Below, piece after piece: positions 20,842-26,321 of a stretch of 26,321 nt of DNA (positions are counted from its first letter, which is position 1; every line of letters starts with the position of its first letter). The notes beneath the pieces are model-generated. The model searched no databases. It saw nothing but the letters and a program-made list of their open reading frames with translations, and was not told the origin of the DNA. Made by a program: the position numbers and the translations under genes. Source of the DNA: Pigoraptor chileana (lineage: Eukaryota; Opisthokonta; Filasterea); contig CALSCR010003371.1 in the NCBI GenBank assembly GCA_943704495.1, forward strand, positions 1 through 26,321, in the 5' to 3' direction.

Positions 20842-23800
20842 CTACTCGCCACGGGGATGGCCGTCATCAGTGCCGTCGTCAAAACCGTCGTCGTCCGCAA
20901 GCAGTTGGGAGGCGGCCGCAGCAAGTGTGCGCAGTCGCGCCTGAATGTCGTCCGGGCGCTCATCACCTGCACTCCATGCGATTTGACACACATGCACGAG
21001 TGGCCAGGCATATGTGAGAGTGGAAAATGACGGATACAACACAATCTCATGTAGTCCAACCTCTTGCTAAAGCAGAAACAGACAAAAGACCACAAAGATA
21101 GAGCGAAAAGAAATGACATAACAGTAAGCCCGCATTCGGAATGCACAATGTGTGGGCGTACGTACCTTTTTGCCCCATTGCCACAAAACCACCACTGTTG
21201 GCGTCTCCACGTAAGATCGCGGTAAGCGGTCGTGAGCCGCGGCGAACGGCCGGACCACTAGAGGCCAGCCGCTGATACTCTCTCACAGCAAGCTACGAGC
21301 ATGATATCAGAGCGAGAGGTCAAGCGAGCATAATAAATATGAGGGAAGATCTAAATTGGCACACACACATACACACACACATGCGCAGACACAGACACAC
21401 ACACACACACGCGCACACACATACACAGACAGACACACACACACACACATGCACAGACAGACACACACACACACACACACACACGTGCGACCATACATAC
21501 ACATACATAGACACACACGCACACACACACACACACACATATGGACACGCACAAGACACACGCACACTCAGGATGAGGGCAGTTTTCACCACGGCAAGGA
21601 CGGCCAGACCGACCCACCAACAGCGCATTGCGTTCGGCCCACAGACTGCGCAGGCTCCGCTCAGCCTCGTCAAGCTTTGACCGCAGCACCTCCGCGTGTG
21701 CTGTGTCGGCAGAGTCGTGCTTTGTTCGCTGTCTCGCAACGTGACGCTCCAGCTGCGCAGCGTGCATGCGACGGAATGATTGAAAAGAGTGGCAACACAC
21801 ACACATTGCAGTCATTACATATCCGAGCATTCACACACTCAAGTCGGCGAGACATGCGAGGTGCACTACTGCGGCCACTCGAATCAGCCAACCTGCGAGA
21901 GAGACGCGGTTGCGCGCGCCAATTGCCGTCGCAGGTCATCCGCTTCCGCCGCCGCCGCCTCCATCCGGGGAGCCCACAGATCTCTTTCTGCGCGCACCGC
22001 ACTGGCCAGGAGTGACTCGCGGTCGGAGTTCAGACGCACAATGTCAGCAGTGTGTTGATCGCGTGCCTGCAGCAATTGAAAGTAAGGGAGGAGAAGAGGA
22101 TGAGAGAAAGTGCAATAGTCAGTGCGGCTCATGCGCTCGACAGTGCGCGCGCCTTTGCAATTGGCGTGCATTGGCGTCCCCACAGCGAGAACGTGTCACA
22201 CGCACCGCTTGGGTCTCTGCACGGGCGTCTTCCACGGCCGCATCCAAGCGCGACGCGCGCTCTGTGAGTGCTGCCACTGCGAGCCTGAGAGGGGCCGTCG
22301 CCGCGTCGAGTGCGGCCTGCTGAGCATCGGCCTGCGTCTGCAGCTGACGCACAAGCTCAGTCCGCTCCACAGAAAGGCGCCCAAGCTCCCCACGAAGGAG
22401 ACCCACCAGGGGAGCGTCGTCCGGACACGCGGACTCCCACGCATCTGCGGACGGCCCGCCCTCCCCCGTCATGGTGCCCTGGTCGAATCTCGGTGGCGGA
22501 GGTCGCAATTTGCGGGCCACAAGATCACTGGCAACGCCAAGACGGTCTGCCGCAAAAGACAGACGCTGCGACTGGACATCCGCCCTCCGCACGGCAGCGC
22601 ACGCTGATTCGTACATTGTGCGCAGTGCATGCGTGCCCGCGGCAAGTGACTCGCGCACACGCGCACGCTCATCGCGGGCCACTGACAGCTCGTTTTCAAC
22701 GTCCTTCAAGTTGGCGGCAAGGGCGACGCCACGTGCGTCGGCGGCATGCACGGCAGCCTCCGCCATGCTGAGCTGCGCGCGGCAGTCCCCAGCAACACTG
22801 TTCGCCAGGCGTGTTCTCGCCCCCTCCTGTTCGAGCGCGCGCCGGAGGCCGTCCAGTTCGCGCCTCAGCTGTGCCACCTCGGACTGGCGGGCTAGGTCGT
22901 CCAGGCGCCGCCCCACGAGCAGCTCATAGACACGCTTGCGCCACTTGGTCAGCAGCTCGCTGGCGGCGTCTGGCGGCAGGGCGGACCCGCCACCAGGAGC
23001 GCTCGCCAGCACTTTCGATGCCGCATTTTCGCTCACTCTCGCAATCTCTTCCAATGCAGACACCCGCACGCCGAGGAGGCGTTCGCTCTCCTGCGTGCGA
23101 GCAAGTCGGGCACGCAGCGCGTCAAGCTCAGCCCGCTCCGACTCTCTGGCTGCACTGCCCCGCAACACCTGCCCCGGACGATCGCGCCCAATGTACGTCT
23201 GCAGGCGGCGCACCTCGGCTTCCGACGCCGCCAGTCGCTGGGCGAGGGCGTCGTTGGCGGCCCTGAGGGAGCTCGTGGCGTGCGCAGTTGCTTGTTCGCT
23301 ACCGGCAGTCTGTGCAGCACGTGACTCCGCGTCCGTCAGTCGAAGGCGGAGGACGCTGAGCTCGTCGTTAAGCTGTGCCTCACGAGCAGCAAATCGGGCG
23401 CGTTCATCTTCGCGCTCCTTGATCTCTCGCCGCAGCACAAAGGCATATTCATCGACTCGGCTGCCCACGCGATCGCCAAATTCGGAGGACGCTCCCACTG
23501 AGGGCGCGTGAAAAGGCAGCGGCGACGAGGGATACGATGCCAATGGCTGCTCCAGTGACGCCCACGCTGAGTGCCCTTGCGACGCCGATGACTCCGACAA
23601 TATGGCAGAGTGATGACTGCGGTGGCGTTCGCTGCGGGACGACGCGGGGCTCTTATCCCGCAGATGCTGGGACCATGTGACAGACATTGCGCTGCGCGGA
23701 CGCGACGGCTGGGCCTGTGGCTGCGTCCACGTGGCCGACTGTGATGCGGATGTGTCGCCCTGACTGCGCCCGCGGCTTGCGCTTGATTGGTGGGGTGTGG

Positions 23801-25190
23801 CGCGGTCACGGGATGTGGCGTGACCATGCATAGCATCACGTACAGCCGACGTGGATGTCTGTATTGCGTGGCTTTCCTGGCGTGAGGTCTGCTGTGACCG
23901 GTCCGACATCGACCGCTGCGGCGAGCGAGAGTGCACCGCCCGCTCTCCGCCGCCTCCAGCATGCAGCCCTGTCGACCTGTCCACGGATGCCGGGCCAACA
24001 GCCTTGTCCTCGCGCGGACGGCGCTGTGGTATGCGATCGGGAGACAATGATGCCTGCACATGTGCTGCCTCCTCAGCGCCGGTGCTGCGTTGTTGTCCCG
24101 CGTCGCCAAGGTGACGATTGTCAACAGCGCGTGCGGTTGCAGGCGACCCCGCGATGGTTGTCAAGGGGGCACTTGCGGTTGTGGATGGCGCGAGACGTGA
24201 TGCCGATGATCCCAAGCCGATATCTGTCGGACTCCACGACGCATCGTCGCTGCTGTACGAGTCAGGTGGGCACAATGCAGGGTGACCGCCATAGCCAAGC
24301 GACAGTCCGCCGTCAGGGAGACTGCCCCATGTGGACATGGCCCACTCTGTCTCTTCAATACTATGGGGCGTCGTGCTCCCAAGCCCAGACCGTGCAGATA
24401 AAGGTGTCGCCCCACCCTCCTGGGAGTGTACCTCGCCTGGCTGTGATCGTACAGGTGTCGAGAAGCCAGTTGCAGCGACATCATGTTGGAACAGCGGCGT
24501 TGGATGGCCTGCATTCGCGCCCAGACGCAGGTCTTTGGAGTTGTGTTCGCTTTTGTTTACAGCGTAATCGATGTAATCGGCGTCATCGTCGGTAGTGACG
24601 TGCGCCTCCAATGCAATATCCGCCGAATCATCCGGGCCACTTTCTGACGCGCTGTCAGTGTCGACAGCCCCCGCGGGAACAGTCCAGTCATGGCCCATGC
24701 GCTCCACAGCAATGTGCGACTTGGACTGCTGTCGCGCCGTGCGGTGTGCACCCGACACATGAGCAGCAGAGCCCACAGTGGACAAGAGCGCATCCAGATA
24801 GTGTGCCACTTGCAACTGAGCGGGGTGCGCTTCAGACCCAGAGGCCGACGCCGACGCTGACGGCGACGCCCATTCAGCCGCACTGGCAACATCCTCGTCT
24901 GCCACATGCGATCCATGCGCATTTTGCCTCTCGCCGTGCCATGCCTGGTCGTCAGCGGCGTCCGCATTCCGCGATAGGGAAAGATTGGCTTCTCCGAGTG
25001 ACGAAACTGTGACATTCGCGTCTCCAATGGACGAGAGAGTGAAATCTGCCTCTCCAATGGACGAGAGCGTGTCGTGTGGCAGGTCGTCGTCGCTGTCGGC
25101 CATGGCAGCCGCGCCCAGTCGGCTCCCTATCGCACTCTCGATCAGGTGTTCGCACTGTGCGCTATCAGCACGTGGAGACCGAAAGTACAT
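20842..25190 (-). CDS. Large Ser-rich coiled-coil protein, function unknown
   Basis: Five exons on the minus strand join in phase: 25190-22206, 22066-21893, 21752-21618, 21292-21166 and 20966-20842, giving about 1181 residues. The chosen ATG is the first in the frame. A second ATG at 25103 (MADSDDDL) is an equally good start. Residues 41-74 hold a tandem 10-residue repeat. Residues up to about 560 are Ser/Asp/Gln-rich and predicted disordered ([13 protein letters not shown] and many SxS stretches). From about 570 to the end of exon 3 the sequence is rich in Ala, Arg, Glu and Leu in heptad-like order ([21 protein letters not shown]), a long coiled coil. The tail is acidic ([13 protein letters not shown]). 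I recognise no named family. A cytoskeletal, centrosomal or basal-body scaffold would fit the build, but this is inference. (CA)n repeats fill intron 3. Confidence 0.85.
21358..21568. repeat. (CA)n microsatellite in intron 3 of the coiled-coil gene
   Basis: About 210 bp of ACACAC with GACAGACAC and ATACACATAC interruptions, between the exons ending at 21618 and starting at 21292. Confidence 0.95.
24981..25070 (-). repeat. Tandem 30 bp coding repeat
   Basis: Three 30 bp units encode [20 protein letters not shown] and [10 protein letters not shown], with a partial fourth (SLSRN). The units lie in frame within exon 1 of the coiled-coil gene. Confidence 0.85.
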
Positions 25191-25769
25191 GCGTTATCAA
25201 ACCTGCTCTGTCTGAATACGTAAAATCCCTCTGTTTTTTAGCACACTTGTGTTTAATGCGTTGAGATGTGCAAGTGCAGGCCGGGGGTCCCTTGATAACG
25301 GCGGGCACGGTTTTTGGCGCGGGTTTTTTGAATTAGCAAGATCCTCACGTGATCATATAGTCACGTGATTATCACACACGTGACCATTGTCTGTTTTTGC
25401 GCACTTTTACAAAACTTCCGATTGGCTGAAAATCTCCGCCGGGCTCTCCATACATTGCTCATACAAATTCAGCATTCCTCGCAGTGGGGTCCTGCGTATG
25501 CCAGTGTGCGAATCCACCTCCCTATTGCCAAACTGACATCCATTTGAAAACAAAGGAGCCCAAAGCAATGCCATACCTGTTTTGCCTGGTATTTCTATCT
25601 GAACAATCTTCAAAAGTTCCTGAAAGGTTCGCTACTTTGCTGCTTTTGGCATTGCTTGTATTGGCGTGCATTACGCAGCACTGGAATTCACTCATTGCAC
25701 TAACTTGACCTGCATCTTGTGTGACGCTTGTTACGCAATCGTCTGTCCAGCTGAAGGAGCGCTGCCAAA
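25191..25769. other. Divergent intergenic region, coiled-coil gene and PHYH
   Basis: No gene recognised. It is AT-richer than the genes beside it, carries three CACGTGA elements (listed separately), and has an inverted CCAAT word (ATTGG) near 25422. Confidence 0.5.
25346..25383. promoter_or_regulatory. Three clustered CACGTG E-boxes
   Basis: CACGTGA occurs at 25346, 25362 and 25377. The first two are full TCACGTGA palindromes, and centre spacings are 16 and 15 bp. CACGTG is the core site of bHLH and bHLH-zipper regulators. The cluster lies between two divergent genes, about 160 bp from one start codon and 390 bp from the other. Confidence 0.6.
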
Positions 25770-26184
25770 ATGGATCCTGCTCTGCGAGCCGAGCGTCGCC
25801 TTGCGCGGACACGCAACCATCTCTTCCCTGTGCGCGGGTGGGCATCTCTGTCTCTGTCTCTGTCTCTCTCTGTCTCTCGCTGTCTCTCGCTGTTTCTCGC
25901 TGTCTCTCTTGTGTGTGCGTCATTTGTGGAGTCCATGGGCACAGCGCCAAAGACACTGACGGATCCTGTATCTCTCTACGTTATCGATGCATGCGGCCCC
26001 TAAAGCGCGCTCGATCAATGCTGTAGTAGGAAAGTTTGAATGACCTCGTTTGCCATGTGCTGTGTTGTCTCCATTGCAGCGTGACGCACGAAGCTGTGTC
26101 GGGCTCATCCGGCCTTCAGTACACAATGGACGAGTCAAGCGACCTTCTCAGCCCTGAACAGCGGCAGTTTTATGAGACGAACGG
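25770..26184 (+). CDS. PHYH: Phytanoyl-CoA dioxygenase, peroxisomal (N-terminal part, truncated by window end)
   Basis: Two exons are visible (25770-25837 and 26080-26184), joined in phase 2 at GTGGGC and CCATTGCAG. A GTGCGT donor at 26185 leads off the window. Exon 1 reads MDPALRAERRLARTRNHLF and contains RLARTRNHL, a perfect match to the PTS2 peroxisomal signal (R-L-x5-H-L). Exon 2 gives GLQYTMDESSDLLSPEQRQFYETNG, aligning with the start of the PhyH domain, where the human enzyme has a related FQYT...LEQRKFYEENG. The enzyme is an Fe(II)/2-oxoglutarate dioxygenase that 2-hydroxylates phytanoyl-CoA in peroxisomal alpha-oxidation. The catalytic HxD...H residues lie beyond the window. The start ATG is chosen because it places PTS2 near the N-terminus, as in known PHYH. 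Confidence 0.9.
25842..25915. repeat. (TCTCTG)n/(TCTCGC)n microsatellite in PHYH intron 1
   Basis: TCTCTGTCTCTG units pass into TCTCGCTGTCTCTC just downstream of the exon 1 donor. Confidence 0.9.
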
Positions 26185-26245
26185 GTGCGTTGTTTCTGCC
26201 GCATGGATCCAATGGACTTTGGAATCCTACTTTGTGGTGTGCTTG

Positions 26246-26246
<1 letters not shown>

Positions 26247-26321
<75 letters not shown>
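26247..26321. repeat. (TG)n microsatellite at the window end, PHYH intron 2
   Basis: A pure (TG)n run of at least 35 units that continues past the window edge. It lies after the exon 2 donor. Confidence 0.95.

Noticed and set aside
21307-21802. Cys/Val-rich minus ORFs and a His/Thr-rich plus ORF
   Set aside because: They are translations of a (CA)n intron repeat. Only the part 21752-21618 is a real exon, and it ends at a GTGGGT donor before the repeat.
22122-23511. Several plus ORFs of 130-190 codons opposite the coiled-coil gene
   Set aside because: They are shadows of a GC-rich coding exon, with no domains and mutually overlapping frames.
1-26321. tRNA, rRNA or CRISPR features
   Set aside because: I saw no T-loop/acceptor pairing, no rRNA core words and no spaced identical repeats on reading both strands. 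A covariance-model scan would be needed to exclude a divergent tRNA.

Overview
The window is nuclear DNA from a unicellular eukaryote. Nearly every gene is split by short spliceosomal introns (roughly 80-250 bp, GT...AG), intergenic gaps are short, and (TG)n/(CA)n microsatellites fill introns and gaps. I cannot name the species. An RP2 homologue suggests a ciliated or flagellated cell. A Rho GTPase carrying two BTB domains and TTAGGG-type telomere-like repeats point loosely toward the amoebozoan/opisthokont/apusomonad side of the tree (inference). All gene models were assembled by hand from reading frame, splice sites and intron phase. Unless stated, phases match at every junction.

Layout from left to right. 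1-1840 is a TG-rich microsatellite and minisatellite desert. 1989-4652 (-) is an eight-exon tyrosine recombinase with AT-hooks. 5281-7282 (+) is mitochondrial succinate dehydrogenase iron-sulfur subunit (seven exons). 7593-10739 (-) is a composite protein with a macro-like module, a B-box zinc finger and a SIR2-like domain. 11061-11172 is degenerate telomere-like sequence in the divergent gap. 11350-14412 (+) is an RP2/XRP2 homologue (ten exons). 14631-14861 (-) is a small lysine-rich ORF. 15263-15818 (+) is a MAPEG-family membrane protein. 15890 to about 18090 (-) is an aquaporin with a 5' end I could not resolve. 18703-20732 (+) is a RhoBTB/RacA-like GTPase. 20842-25190 (-) is a large coiled-coil protein of unknown function. 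25770-26184 (+, runs off the right end) is the start of a peroxisomal phytanoyl-CoA dioxygenase.

The ten genes alternate strand without exception, giving tight tail-to-tail pairs (71-310 bp apart) and longer head-to-head gaps that probably hold shared promoters. The genes do not form one pathway: they cover mitochondrial respiration, peroxisomal alpha-oxidation, membrane transport, small-GTPase signalling and ciliary traffic. The two most unusual items are the macro/B-box/SIR2 composite and the intact, intron-rich tyrosine recombinase. The latter may be a Crypton-like element or a domesticated descendant of one.
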